Shown: positions 18,562 through 27,415, counted from the stretch's first letter. The stretch: DNA of 64,000 bases from CAZQKE01 sp964593865 (GCA_964593865.1 CAZQKE010000093.1:23367-87366); one strand, 5' to 3'. The notes: generated from the letters alone by a model not told the origin. Translations and numbers: made by a program.

Positions 18562-21399
18562 ATGGTTTCAGGTCTTACGGTACGACCAAAGCGCGGGTTG
18601 GCTTCTCGCCTGGCATGGTCTTTTATCCTGCTGGCCGGCATCCTGTTGCTGACGATGGGAACGATTTTGATCCTGGTCAGCTACAACGCCCAGAGAGAAC
18701 AGGTCGTGATCCGCCAACAAAAAACGGCCAACGAGATCGCCAGCTTGGTCTCAACCTATCTGGCCCAAGCCCAAAACGCCCTGATCTTGCACAGCCAGGC
18801 AGGCAAAGACCTCCTTTGGTACAGCGCAGAATCCCAAACAGCCGCCCTGCGCTCCATCTTGGAGCTTTACCCCGGCCTCTTTGAAGAAGTGATCCTTTTG
18901 GATGAGGAAGGGAATGAACTGGCCCGCGTCTCCCAATTCCACACCTTTTTGCTGGAGGAGCTAGGCTCCCAAGCCGATTCCCCTGCCTTCCGGGCAGCGT
19001 CTCAAGGGCAACCCTACATCGCCCACCAAGTCCAGATTTCTCCCTATAGCTCCCTGCCTGTGCTTGACATGGCAGCCCCCGTTCAAAGCGGAACGCAGAA
19101 AGGGGTGCTTTTGGGAAGGGTCAGCATCAAGAACATGTGGAACGTGCTGGCCCAAGCCGAGATCGGTGAGAGCGGTTACGTTTACATCGTAGATAGCTAC
19201 ACCGGTCAGCTGATCGCCCACTCCGACCTCTCCCTCTTTCTCTCTTTACAGGGGCACGACCTAACCCACATCCCCATCGTGCGGCAAGCCGTATCCGGTC
19301 AGACCGAGTTTACCCACCAGTACCGAGGTCTGTCGGGGGAACCGGTCATCGGTGCAGCGACCCCCTTCACCATCACCGATTGGACCTTGATCGCCGAGAT
19401 CCCCACCCGCGAGGCCCTGGCCGGTGTACGGCAGATGATCTACCTTCTCATCGGCCTGATCCTGGTGGGCGTGTTGATCGCCGCCGTGCTGGGGGCCGTT
19501 ATCCCCCGACGCATCGTCCAACCCCTGCTCGCCCTGCAAAAGGGCGCCCAAGAGATCGGACGGGGTAACCTAGACTATGTGGTGGAGGTGAAAACCGGCG
19601 ACGAGATTCAGGACCTGGCCGAATCGATCAACGACATGGCCGCCAGCCTCAAACGCTCTCGGCAACAATTGGAGCGCTGGGGGCGGGAGTTGGAAGTCCG
19701 CGTTGAAGAGCGCACCCGCGAACTGGCCGAAGCATCGGCCCGCACAGAACGCCGTGCCATGCAGCTCCAGATCGTCGCCGAGGTGGCCCACGCCATCGCC
19801 TCCGTGCGCGATCTGGACCGGCTCCTTTCCGAAGTGACCCGCCTTATCAGCGAGCGGTTTGGCTGGTATCATGTGGGAGTCTTTTTGCTAGATGACCGCA
19901 ACGAATACGCCATCCTGCAGGCGGCCAATAGCGAAGGCGGCAAACGGATGCTCAAGCGGGGACATATGCTCCGCGTGGGCCAAGAAGGCATCGTCGGTAT
20001 CGTCGCCGGGAGCGGCCAACCCCGTATCGCCCTGGACGTGGGCGAGGACGCCATCTACTTCGACAACCCGGACCTACCCCTCACCCGTTCTGAAATGGCC
20101 CTCCCCCTCAAGGTCGGCGAGCGAGTCATCGGCGTCCTAGACGTGCAGAGCACCGAACCGGCAGCCTACGATGAGGCGGACATCTCCTTGCTCGGCAGCC
20201 TGGCCAACCAGATCGCCGTTGCCATTGAGAACGTTCGCCTCTTGGAGCGGACCCGGCAAGCGTTGGAGGAAGTCCGGCGGTTGCACCGTCGTTACGTGCA
20301 ACGTGAGTGGACCGAGGTAACGGAGCAAGAAGGTGAGATCATCTACGAATACACCCGCCTGGGCCATCCTCTGCCGCCCGACGCCCTGCTGCCGGAAATT
20401 GAGATCGCCTTGCAGGAAGGAGACGTCGTTGCCCTGCCCGAAATCGCCGCCGGAGAAAACGGTGACCACAAGCGTCAAGGGGCCGCCCGTGCTGCTTTGG
20501 CCGCTCCGATAAAAATCCGAGATCAGATCATCGGCGTTGTGGACCTGCACGAGATCACCGGTCCTCGTCGGTGGACGGAGGATGAAATCTCCCTGGTGCG
20601 GGCCATCAGCGATCAGATGGCCTTGGCCCTGGAAAACGCCCGCCTCTTCGCCCAGACTCAACGGGCATTGCAGGAAACGGAATCCCTTTACCGCGCCGGG
20701 GTGGAGCTGAACGCCGCCCAGAATTACGATCAAGTCTTGCAGGCATTGCGGGCACACACCCTATTGGGCAAAGCCGACCACAACATCAGCCTCAACCTCT
20801 TCAACCGGCCCTGGCAGGGCGACGATATGCCCGAATGGAGCATTCCCGTTGCGCGTTGGGGAACGCTGCCGCCCGGTGCCGCCCGCCCTCGCTACCCGTT
20901 GCGGGCATTCCCTTCGGCCCGCCACCTGCTATCACCGGACCATCCCACCCTGATCACCGATATTGCCACCGACCCTAGGCTGGACGAAAACGCCCGTTAC
21001 CTCTATCTGCAGGTGTTCCAGGGGCGCAGCACCATCTTTGTCCCCCTGACGGTCGCCGGCGAGTGGATCGGATATGTCAACGCCATCTACACCCAACCCA
21101 CCGAATTCCCGGAAGCCGAAGTCCGGCATCTGATGTCCCTGGCCGGGCAAGCGGCGGTCCTCGTGCAAAACCTACGTCGCCTGCAGGAGATCGAGGCTCG
21201 CGCCCGCCGCGAAGCCCTCATCCGCGAGATCGGAGCAAAAGTCAGCCGCTCCATAGACCTGGAGACCGTGTTGCAAACCGCCGTCCGAGAACTGGGGCAA
21301 GCCCTGGGTGTCCAACAAGCGTTTATCCGCATGGGCACGCCACCGACCGAAGGGCTGCCGGAACAAACCCGAGAGCAAACAGAACCTATTGACGAATAA
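18562..21399 (+). CDS. Membrane receptor: dCache-like / HAMP / GAF
   Basis: A 945-aa receptor with a strong ribosome site (GAGGAAGG). A membrane segment (about 17-41), an extracytoplasmic dCache-like region (about 45-290, with ESGYVYIVDSYTG), a second membrane segment (about 294-316), HAMP (317-370), a coiled coil rich in Arg and Glu, GAF (about 405-550), the divergent GAF-like module (about 570-690, YVQREWTEV), a third GAF-type domain (about 700-870) and the shared tail (885-945) can be read in order. No catalytic domain is present. The gene directly follows the LivJ-type lipoprotein, whose ligand it may detect. The -35 box of the next gene's promoter lies inside its last codons. Confidence 0.85.
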   Translation: MVSGLTVRPKRGLASRLAWSFILLAGILLLTMGTILILVSYNAQREQVVIRQQKTANEIASLVSTYLAQAQNALILHSQAGKDLLWYSAESQTAALRSILELYPGLFEEVILLDEEGNELARVSQFHTFLLEELGSQADSPAFRAASQGQPYIAHQVQISPYSSLPVLDMAAPVQSGTQKGVLLGRVSIKNMWNVLAQAEIGESGYVYIVDSYTGQLIAHSDLSLFLSLQGHDLTHIPIVRQAVSGQTEFTHQYRGLSGEPVIGAATPFTITDWTLIAEIPTREALAGVRQMIYLLIGLILVGVLIAAVLGAVIPRRIVQPLLALQKGAQEIGRGNLDYVVEVKTGDEIQDLAESINDMAASLKRSRQQLERWGRELEVRVEERTRELAEASARTERRAMQLQIVAEVAHAIASVRDLDRLLSEVTRLISERFGWYHVGVFLLDDRNEYAILQAANSEGGKRMLKRGHMLRVGQEGIVGIVAGSGQPRIALDVGEDAIYFDNPDLPLTRSEMALPLKVGERVIGVLDVQSTEPAAYDEADISLLGSLANQIAVAIENVRLLERTRQALEEVRRLHRRYVQREWTEVTEQEGEIIYEYTRLGHPLPPDALLPEIEIALQEGDVVALPEIAAGENGDHKRQGAARAALAAPIKIRDQIIGVVDLHEITGPRRWTEDEISLVRAISDQMALALENARLFAQTQRALQETESLYRAGVELNAAQNYDQVLQALRAHTLLGKADHNISLNLFNRPWQGDDMPEWSIPVARWGTLPPGAARPRYPLRAFPSARHLLSPDHPTLITDIATDPRLDENARYLYLQVFQGRSTIFVPLTVAGEWIGYVNAIYTQPTEFPEAEVRHLMSLAGQAAVLVQNLRRLQEIEARARREALIREIGAKVSRSIDLETVLQTAVRELGQALGVQQAFIRMGTPPTEGLPEQTREQTEPIDE

Positions 21400-21417
21400 C
21401 CCTTTTTGGTGTATACT
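21389..21417 (+). promoter_or_regulatory. Sigma-70 promoter of the methyltransferase gene
   Basis: TTGACG (21389-21394), a 17-base spacer and TATACT (21412-21417). The -35 box lies in the last codons of the upstream receptor gene. Transcription should begin near 21424, about 33 bases before the start codon at 21457. This is the only clear internal promoter found in the sensor cluster. Confidence 0.75.
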
Positions 21418-21456
21418 CGGCGGGCAATCAGCCGATCACATTGCAGGGAGGAAACA

Positions 21457-22260
21457 ATGAGCGGAATCGACCTAACCGACGCGACCAGGCCCAATGCCGG
21501 ACGGATCTATGACTATCTGCTCGGCGGCCACCACAACTTTGAAATAGACCGCCGGGCGGCGGAGCAACTGATCCAACTCGCACCCTTTGCCCCCAAAATG
21601 GCACGGCTACAACGCTGGTGCCTGCAGGACCTGGCGGTGGAACTGACCGAAAAGCGGGGCTTTGACGTGATCTTGGACTTTGCTTCCGGCCTGCCGACCA
21701 ACGACCACATCCACTACGTCGTACCGGAGGGCACAACCGTCATCTATTCGGACTATGATCCGGTAGTGGTGGAATACGCCCGCGAGATCCTGGCCGATAC
21801 CCCCAACGTCTACTTCTTTCAGGCGAACGCCGCACGGCCGGAGGAATTGCTGAATCACCCCCAAGTACAAAATATCCTGGGGGGGCGACGGTCCGTTGCT
21901 CTGGTCTATTGGGGGGTGACGGGGTTCCTGACCGACGACGAGATCACCCACGCCGCCCAAACTCTCTACGAGTGGGCCGAGGAGGGAAGCTGCTGGGCCT
22001 TCAACGCCCAGGGGGCCGGAGCCAACCCCGACGATCCCGGCGCAGCACGGGCGTTGGAGATCTACAAACAGATGGGGCAGCCTTTTCACGTCCGCCCTCT
22101 GGAGCAATACCTGCAACTGATCCGACCCTGGAAACCCGACGAGAAAGGCTTCATCCCCCTGCTGGAATGGCACGGCTTGGATGACAGCACAATGGATACC
22201 AGGGACATAGAACAATTCGGCGCGGCAGGCGGTGGCTACGGAGCCTATTTGGTCAAGTAG
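21457..22260 (+). CDS. SAV2177/DUF574-type SAM-dependent methyltransferase
   Basis: A 267-aa protein. The N-terminus RPNAGRIYDYLLGGHHNFEID is the hallmark of the SAV2177 (DUF574, Methyltransf_19) family, followed by the Rossmann region VILDFASGLPTNDHIHYV, the strand VIYSDYDPVV and VALVYWGVTGFLTDDE. The family is large in actinomycetes; its substrates are mostly unknown. The ATG at 21457 was chosen because GGGAGG lies eight bases upstream and the promoter ends just before it; an earlier TTG at 21406 lies upstream of the expected transcription start. Its place inside a sensor cluster suggests modification of a receptor or of a signal molecule, but nothing in the sequence shows the substrate. 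Confidence 0.85.
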   Translation: MSGIDLTDATRPNAGRIYDYLLGGHHNFEIDRRAAEQLIQLAPFAPKMARLQRWCLQDLAVELTEKRGFDVILDFASGLPTNDHIHYVVPEGTTVIYSDYDPVVVEYAREILADTPNVYFFQANAARPEELLNHPQVQNILGGRRSVALVYWGVTGFLTDDEITHAAQTLYEWAEEGSCWAFNAQGAGANPDDPGAARALEIYKQMGQPFHVRPLEQYLQLIRPWKPDEKGFIPLLEWHGLDDSTMDTRDIEQFGAAGGGYGAYLVK

Positions 22261-22268
22261 GGGAACCG

Positions 22269-22712
22269 ATGCAAAGATCACACCTCCCGGATCGGGAACG
22301 GTTGGCATCCGCCCTGGCCGATAGCCTGTACAAAACGATCTTTTCCGGTGGCCTGCGCATCACGCCGCGCCGGGTGCAACAGATCGCCCGGCAGATCGCC
22401 GCTACCTTTTCCCACTTTGCAGCGGAAGGGGATGAGCAAAAAGTACAAGCCCAGGGCCGAACCCTGGCCGCCGATGGATTGGGGCCGCCCTCCATCCTGG
22501 CCCTGAGCGAAACACTGTGCCGCTCTCAAAACGGCACCGGCTCCAACCCCGACCTTGCCACCCGCTTCATCGTAGCCATGCTGGGCGGCTACATGACAGA
22601 ACGCGAGAAGCGCATCGTGCGCGAGCAGGAACGCATCCGACGGGCCTGGCAGCGTACCCTGGAAAGCCGCCGAGGAACCGCTCAAAATGTCGGCTTTATT
22701 GCGGATGGATGA
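22269..22712 (+). CDS. Hypothetical protein resembling the N-terminus of the next gene's kinase
   Basis: 147 aa, mostly helical, 8 bases after the methyltransferase stop. I recognise no named family with certainty. By eye it aligns with residues about 20-140 of the hybrid kinase encoded next door: both share a G-x-x-L-x-x-x-GLG-x-x-x-x-L-x-LS segment and end in a charged helix, EKRIVREQERIRRAW here against EDLIVEEQERIRAAL there. The domain resembles the helical sensor domains at the N-termini of RsbR-type or globin-like regulators. As a free copy of the kinase's sensor domain it might form mixed dimers with the kinase. Confidence 0.7.
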   Translation: MQRSHLPDRERLASALADSLYKTIFSGGLRITPRRVQQIARQIAATFSHFAAEGDEQKVQAQGRTLAADGLGPPSILALSETLCRSQNGTGSNPDLATRFIVAMLGGYMTEREKRIVREQERIRRAWQRTLESRRGTAQNVGFIADG

Positions 22713-22723
22713 GGAAACGACGG

Positions 22724-25720
22724 ATGAACGACAAAGGTGAGTTGGCAGACATTGAAGCCCGGTTTGCGGAGCTGCAAACCGAGTTGGCCGCTGCCTACCG
22801 ACGCGTCCTCCGGGAAACATTGTTCAGCAGCAGGGGCACGGTCCGGCCGGCCTCCTTGCCCCACATTGCCGAGGAAGAGGTCCGCGCCGTGCTGGCCTTC
22901 CTCCGGGAACCGGACCGGGACTATGCCTTCCACCGGGGCGCGCAGCTGTGCGACATCGGCCTGGGGGAAGATGCCGTCTTGGGCCTGAGCCGCACCACAC
23001 GCCGTTTCTGCCTGGATCACCTACCGTCGGAACTGCAGATAGCAGCCGTTGAAGCGGTGGAATCGTATTACGAACCCGTCCTCCGAGGCTTTCTCCAAAG
23101 GCGGGAGGACCTGATCGTAGAAGAACAAGAGCGCATCCGTGCTGCCTTACATCGCTCCCTGACCCGCACAACAACCCACCTGGAAGTGATCGCCGAACTG
23201 GCTCGCTCCACCACCTCTATCCTAGATCTGGACGAACTCCTGAGCACGGCAGTTGACCGGATCGGCAAACGATTGAATCTGTACTATGTTGGCGTCTTTC
23301 TGGTAGATGACTACCGCCGTTGGGCCATCCTGCGGGCCGGGAGTGGCCCGGCAGGACAAGAAATGCTACAGCAGGGTTATAAACTGGCCCTAGGCGGCGA
23401 TTCGGCAGTAGGGCGGTGCATAGCTTCGGAGGAACCTTATCTGGTTTCCGACGTGAAAAGCAAGAAACTGATCAACCCCCTGCTGCCGGAGACCCGTTCC
23501 GAACTGGCCCTGCCCCTGATCAGCCGAGGCCAAGTCATCGGCGCGATCACCCTCCAGAGCAAACAAGCCCACGCCTTCCAGGAGCAGGATATTGCCGTGC
23601 TGCGCATCCTGGCCGATCAGCTTTCCAACGCCATCGAGAACTCGCGTCTCTTTGCCCAAGCCCAGACCAGCCTGCAAGAAGCCCAGGAAGCCCAACGCCG
23701 CTACCAGCAGGATAGATGGACCGGCGGCTCTGCTCTCCCCACACCGGCCTTTTTGTATGAGGTCAACCGCGACTCCCTGGTCCCCATGCAGGACCTTTGG
23801 CGGCCCGAAATGGAAGAGGCAGCCCGCCGACGCCAACCGGTTGCCATAACTCCCGGCGACGACACCCCGGCGGCCCTGGCTGCCCCGATCACCTTGCGCG
23901 GCCAGGTGATCGGCATGTTGGATTTTGTAGACCCGGACCGGCCCCAGGGCTGGACCGAAGACGACATCGCCCTGATCCAAACCCTGAGCGACCAGATCGC
24001 CCTGGCCGCCGAAAACGCCCGCCTCTTTGCCGATGCCCAGCGTCGCGCCGAACAGATGGCAACCCTGAACCGCATCGGCCTGGCCCTCTCCGCCGCGTTG
24101 GAACTGGAGTCGGTGCTCCAAACCCTGTACGAACAATGTCGCCAGGTTCTGATCGCCGATACCTTTTATGTGGCCCTTTACGACGAAGAGACGGGAACCG
24201 TGGAATTTCCCCTCCTGACAGGGCGAAAGGGGAAAATAGAAATGGAGCCGATGAGCATAGAAACGCCGAGCCTGACGACCTATATCATCCAGACAGGGGA
24301 AATGCTCTACCTACCCGACGCCCAAAACCTTCCTCCCGACGCTCCCTACGTCGCCCTCCCCATCAGCGACATGCCCAACCACTCCTACATCGGCGTCCCG
24401 CTGACGGCACGGGGCAAGATCATCGGCGTCCTGTCCATCCAGGCCTCCGAGCCAAACGCTTACAGCGACGAAGACATTGAACTGCTGAGCACCATCGCCA
24501 CCCAAGCATCAATCGCCATCGAGAACGCCCGCGCCTACGAACGGCTGCGCGAGACCGCCGAAAAACTGCGCGAAGTGGACCGGCTCAAAACCCAATTCCT
24601 GGCCAACATGTCCCACGAACTGCGTACCCCCCTCAACTCAATCATCGGCTTTTCGCGCGTCATGCTCAAGGGCATCGACGGTCCCCTCACCGAGCTACAG
24701 GAAACCGACCTGCAATCCATCTACAACAGCGGCCAGCACCTGCTCAGCCTCATCAACAGCATCCTGGATATGTCCAAAATCGAAGCGGGCAAGATGGACC
24801 TTTCCTTCGAGGAAGTGGACCTACACGGCATCTTCCAAGCCGTCCTTTCCACCGCCCGCGGTCTGCTCAAGGACCGCCCCATCAAACTCATCTCGGACAT
24901 CCCGGAGGAACTACCCACCGTCTGGGCCGATGCCCAGCGCATCCGACAGGTGCTCATCAACCTGGTATCCAACGCAGCCAAGTTTACGGAAGAAGGCCAC
25001 ATCGCCATCCGCGCCACAGCAGATGAAGAGTTTGTGACCATCAGCGTCAGCGATACCGGCATCGGCATTGATCCCGAAGCACAAAAACGGTTGTTCATCC
25101 CCTTCCAGCAGGTAGACGCCTCCACTACCCGCCGCGCCGAAGGGACCGGCTTGGGCTTGGCCATCAGCCGCAGCTTCATTGAAATGCACGGCGGCGAAAT
25201 CTGGGTGGAAAGCGAACCGGGCAAAGGGTCCACCTTCTTCTTTACCCTGCCGGTCTATGCCTCCTTGCGGCGCAAGGAAGAACAAAAAGGAGAAATAGAC
25301 CCCGACATCCCCGCGGTCCTCGTAGTGGACGACGATGAAGGAGTCATCACCCTCCTGAGACGCTACCTAGAGAACGAAGGCTACCAAGTGATCGGCGTCC
25401 AGCAGTCCCACACCGCCGTGGAGACGGCCCGGCAACTGGCCCCCTACCTGTCCGCCATTACCCTGGACGTGGTGATGCCCAACATGGACGGCTGGCAGAT
25501 CTTGCGTGAACTCAAACAGGATAAAGAGACCAAAGACATCCCCGTCATCCTGTGCAGCATCGTGGAGGGCCTAGAACACGGTCTGGATCTGGGGGCCGCA
25601 GCCTGCTTACAGAAGCCGGTCACCCGCGACGAAATCGTCGAAGCGATCAGATCGGCGGGCCGGACCAGACCAAAACCGAACCAGTCCAAGAGAGAGCCGA
25701 ATGAAAGAGATATGGATTGA
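22724..25720 (+). CDS. Hybrid histidine kinase: helical domain / GAF x3 / HisKA / HATPase / REC
   Basis: 998 aa from the ATG at 22724, chosen for the GAGGAAA site eleven bases upstream and because the frame upstream overlaps the previous gene. Order: helical N-domain (1-140), GAF (about 155-310), divergent GAF-like module with DLWRPEMEEA (about 325-440), GAF (about 445-610), HisKA with the phospho-acceptor His631 in MSHELRTPLN, HATPase_c with N (LINLVSNAAKFT), G1 (DTGIGI) and G2 (GTGLGLAIS) boxes, and a C-terminal receiver with VVDDDEG and Asp915 in LDVVMPNMDG. It is the only complete kinase in the 25-kb sensor cluster and so the natural output for the catalytic-domain-free GAF proteins. The last 20 bases overlap the gene for the receiver-bearing PLP enzyme. 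Confidence 0.93.
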   Translation: MNDKGELADIEARFAELQTELAAAYRRVLRETLFSSRGTVRPASLPHIAEEEVRAVLAFLREPDRDYAFHRGAQLCDIGLGEDAVLGLSRTTRRFCLDHLPSELQIAAVEAVESYYEPVLRGFLQRREDLIVEEQERIRAALHRSLTRTTTHLEVIAELARSTTSILDLDELLSTAVDRIGKRLNLYYVGVFLVDDYRRWAILRAGSGPAGQEMLQQGYKLALGGDSAVGRCIASEEPYLVSDVKSKKLINPLLPETRSELALPLISRGQVIGAITLQSKQAHAFQEQDIAVLRILADQLSNAIENSRLFAQAQTSLQEAQEAQRRYQQDRWTGGSALPTPAFLYEVNRDSLVPMQDLWRPEMEEAARRRQPVAITPGDDTPAALAAPITLRGQVIGMLDFVDPDRPQGWTEDDIALIQTLSDQIALAAENARLFADAQRRAEQMATLNRIGLALSAALELESVLQTLYEQCRQVLIADTFYVALYDEETGTVEFPLLTGRKGKIEMEPMSIETPSLTTYIIQTGEMLYLPDAQNLPPDAPYVALPISDMPNHSYIGVPLTARGKIIGVLSIQASEPNAYSDEDIELLSTIATQASIAIENARAYERLRETAEKLREVDRLKTQFLANMSHELRTPLNSIIGFSRVMLKGIDGPLTELQETDLQSIYNSGQHLLSLINSILDMSKIEAGKMDLSFEEVDLHGIFQAVLSTARGLLKDRPIKLISDIPEELPTVWADAQRIRQVLINLVSNAAKFTEEGHIAIRATADEEFVTISVSDTGIGIDPEAQKRLFIPFQQVDASTTRRAEGTGLGLAISRSFIEMHGGEIWVESEPGKGSTFFFTLPVYASLRRKEEQKGEIDPDIPAVLVVDDDEGVITLLRRYLENEGYQVIGVQQSHTAVETARQLAPYLSAITLDVVMPNMDGWQILRELKQDKETKDIPVILCSIVEGLEHGLDLGAAACLQKPVTRDEIVEAIRSAGRTRPKPNQSKREPNERDMD

Positions 25721-27398
25721 ATGCCCCAACTGCCGTTACCGCGAAAAACTCACCCGGCCCCTGCTTTCCTGCCCCGCCTGCGGGGGCGAATGGCTGGATG
25801 TGCGTTACGACTACGAATCCCTCCGGAAGCAGCTGCCCGACCTGCTATCCACCCGGCCCTTCACGATGTGGCGATATTGGGACCTGCTCCCCTTGCGCGA
25901 TCCATCCAACATCCTAACCATGGGCGAAGGGGGCACACCTTTGCTGCGGGCGGTGAACCTGGGAATGATGCTGGGGCGGCCCAACATCTTTGTCAAAGAT
26001 GAGCGGCAAGGACCAACCGGTTCCTTCAAAGACCGCCAAGCCTCCCTGGCCATCTCGGTCATGAAGGAGCAAGACATCACCGAAGCGGTCGTGGCCTCCA
26101 CCGGCAACGTAGCCATTTCCTACTCGGCCTACTCGGCGTTGGCCGGGATCAAAATGTGGACCTTCCTGACCAGCAGCGTCCCGGCGGATAAAATGCGCGA
26201 AGTGGCCCTCTACGGCTCCGAAGTGATCAAAGTGACCGGGACCTACGACGAAACCAAAAAGGTCGCCGCCGATTTCGCACGGCATAAAGGGCTGCACCTG
26301 GACCGAGGCATCAAAAGCTTCGCCGCCAAAGAGAGCATGAAAACGGTCGCCTTTGAGATCGCCGAGCAGTTGGGAGCAGCCTTTGACTCTCCCCCCGGAC
26401 AGACATATTTCCCTTCCCTGGGTTGCCGTCAACCCGTCCGCTGGCGCGCGCCCGATTGGTACTTCCAGGCCGTCAGCGGTGGGTTGGGACCGGTCGGGGT
26501 GTGGAAAGGCTTCAAGGAACTATACGACATGGGGTTCATTGATCGCATCCCCAAGCTGGCCTGCATCCAGACCAGCGGGTGCGCGCCGATGGTCCACTCC
26601 TTCCGCAAGGGCCTGGCCGAAGCGGAACCCGTCACCAACCCCCAGACCCTGATCACCACCGTTGCCACCGGCTACCCCGGCCTGGCCTACACCTTCCTGC
26701 GACGGGCAATCTTGGAAACGGGCGGAGCCTTTGAAGCCGTCACCGATGAAGAAGCCTTCCGGGCCATGCACGTTATGGCCAAGATGGACGGGATCTCAAT
26801 GGAACCGGCTGCAGGCTTGGCCTTCGCCGGGCTGTTCAAGATGGTCGGCCAGGGCATCATCAAACCCGATGACGTGGTCGTCGTCAACTGCTCCGGACAC
26901 ACCTTCCCCGTCGAGAAACATCTGCTGGGCGACACCTGGGCGCGAAGCCTGGATGCCAGCAGCAAAGCGCGGGCGGCCATGACCGAAGAGGGCCTGCTGA
27001 CCTCCCTGGACCAATTGGACACCCGCGTTCGCCGGATCGCCATCATTGAAGATGACCCCGACGCCCGCCGCCTCTTGCGCCGTGTCCTCCAGGCACGGGG
27101 GGACTACCAGATCGTGGAGGCCGCCGACGGCCGCGAAGGAATTGAAATCGTGCGCCAACAGCACCCCGACCTGGTGCTCTTGGACCTGATGATGCCGGGC
27201 GTAGACGGCTTTGAAGTGTTGGAAACCATCCGCGCCGATCCGGAATTGGAAGATACCCGCATCATCGTCATCACCGCCAAGACCCTTAGCGCAGGAGAAC
27301 GTCGCCGACTGGCCGGGCAGATTGAGCTCCTCCTGCAAAAAGGGTCCTTCTTGGACGACGACCTTTTGGAAGAGATCCTAACCACATTGGGCGACTAG
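25701..27398 (+). CDS. Threonine-synthase-like PLP enzyme fused to a CheY receiver domain
   Basis: 565 aa. Residues 8-28 form a zinc ribbon (CPNC, then CPAC), as in many class II threonine synthases. The fold-type II PLP core carries GEGGTPLL (75-82), the PLP lysine Lys110 in PTGSFKDRQ, the STGNVA loop (133-138) and the phosphate loop SGGLGP (259-264). Threonine synthase turns O-phosphohomoserine into threonine; related enzymes such as cysteate synthase share these motifs. From about 444 a complete response-regulator receiver follows: acidic IEDDPD (449-454), Asp495 in LLDLMMPGVDG, Thr525 and Lys547. The frame is continuous and the linker (415-443) short. The start overlaps the kinase gene by 20 bases, so kinase control of a PLP enzyme by phosphorylation is a direct hypothesis. 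Confidence 0.88.
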   Translation: MKEIWIECPNCRYREKLTRPLLSCPACGGEWLDVRYDYESLRKQLPDLLSTRPFTMWRYWDLLPLRDPSNILTMGEGGTPLLRAVNLGMMLGRPNIFVKDERQGPTGSFKDRQASLAISVMKEQDITEAVVASTGNVAISYSAYSALAGIKMWTFLTSSVPADKMREVALYGSEVIKVTGTYDETKKVAADFARHKGLHLDRGIKSFAAKESMKTVAFEIAEQLGAAFDSPPGQTYFPSLGCRQPVRWRAPDWYFQAVSGGLGPVGVWKGFKELYDMGFIDRIPKLACIQTSGCAPMVHSFRKGLAEAEPVTNPQTLITTVATGYPGLAYTFLRRAILETGGAFEAVTDEEAFRAMHVMAKMDGISMEPAAGLAFAGLFKMVGQGIIKPDDVVVVNCSGHTFPVEKHLLGDTWARSLDASSKARAAMTEEGLLTSLDQLDTRVRRIAIIEDDPDARRLLRRVLQARGDYQIVEAADGREGIEIVRQQHPDLVLLDLMMPGVDGFEVLETIRADPELEDTRIIVITAKTLSAGERRRLAGQIELLLQKGSFLDDDLLEEILTTLGD

Positions 27399-27415
27399 CA
27401 ACCGGGAGGGGATAC

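Noticed and set aside
18498..18884. 128-codon open frame starting in repeat family A
   Set aside because: It runs out of frame into the receptor gene at 18562, which has a better ribosome site and clear domains.
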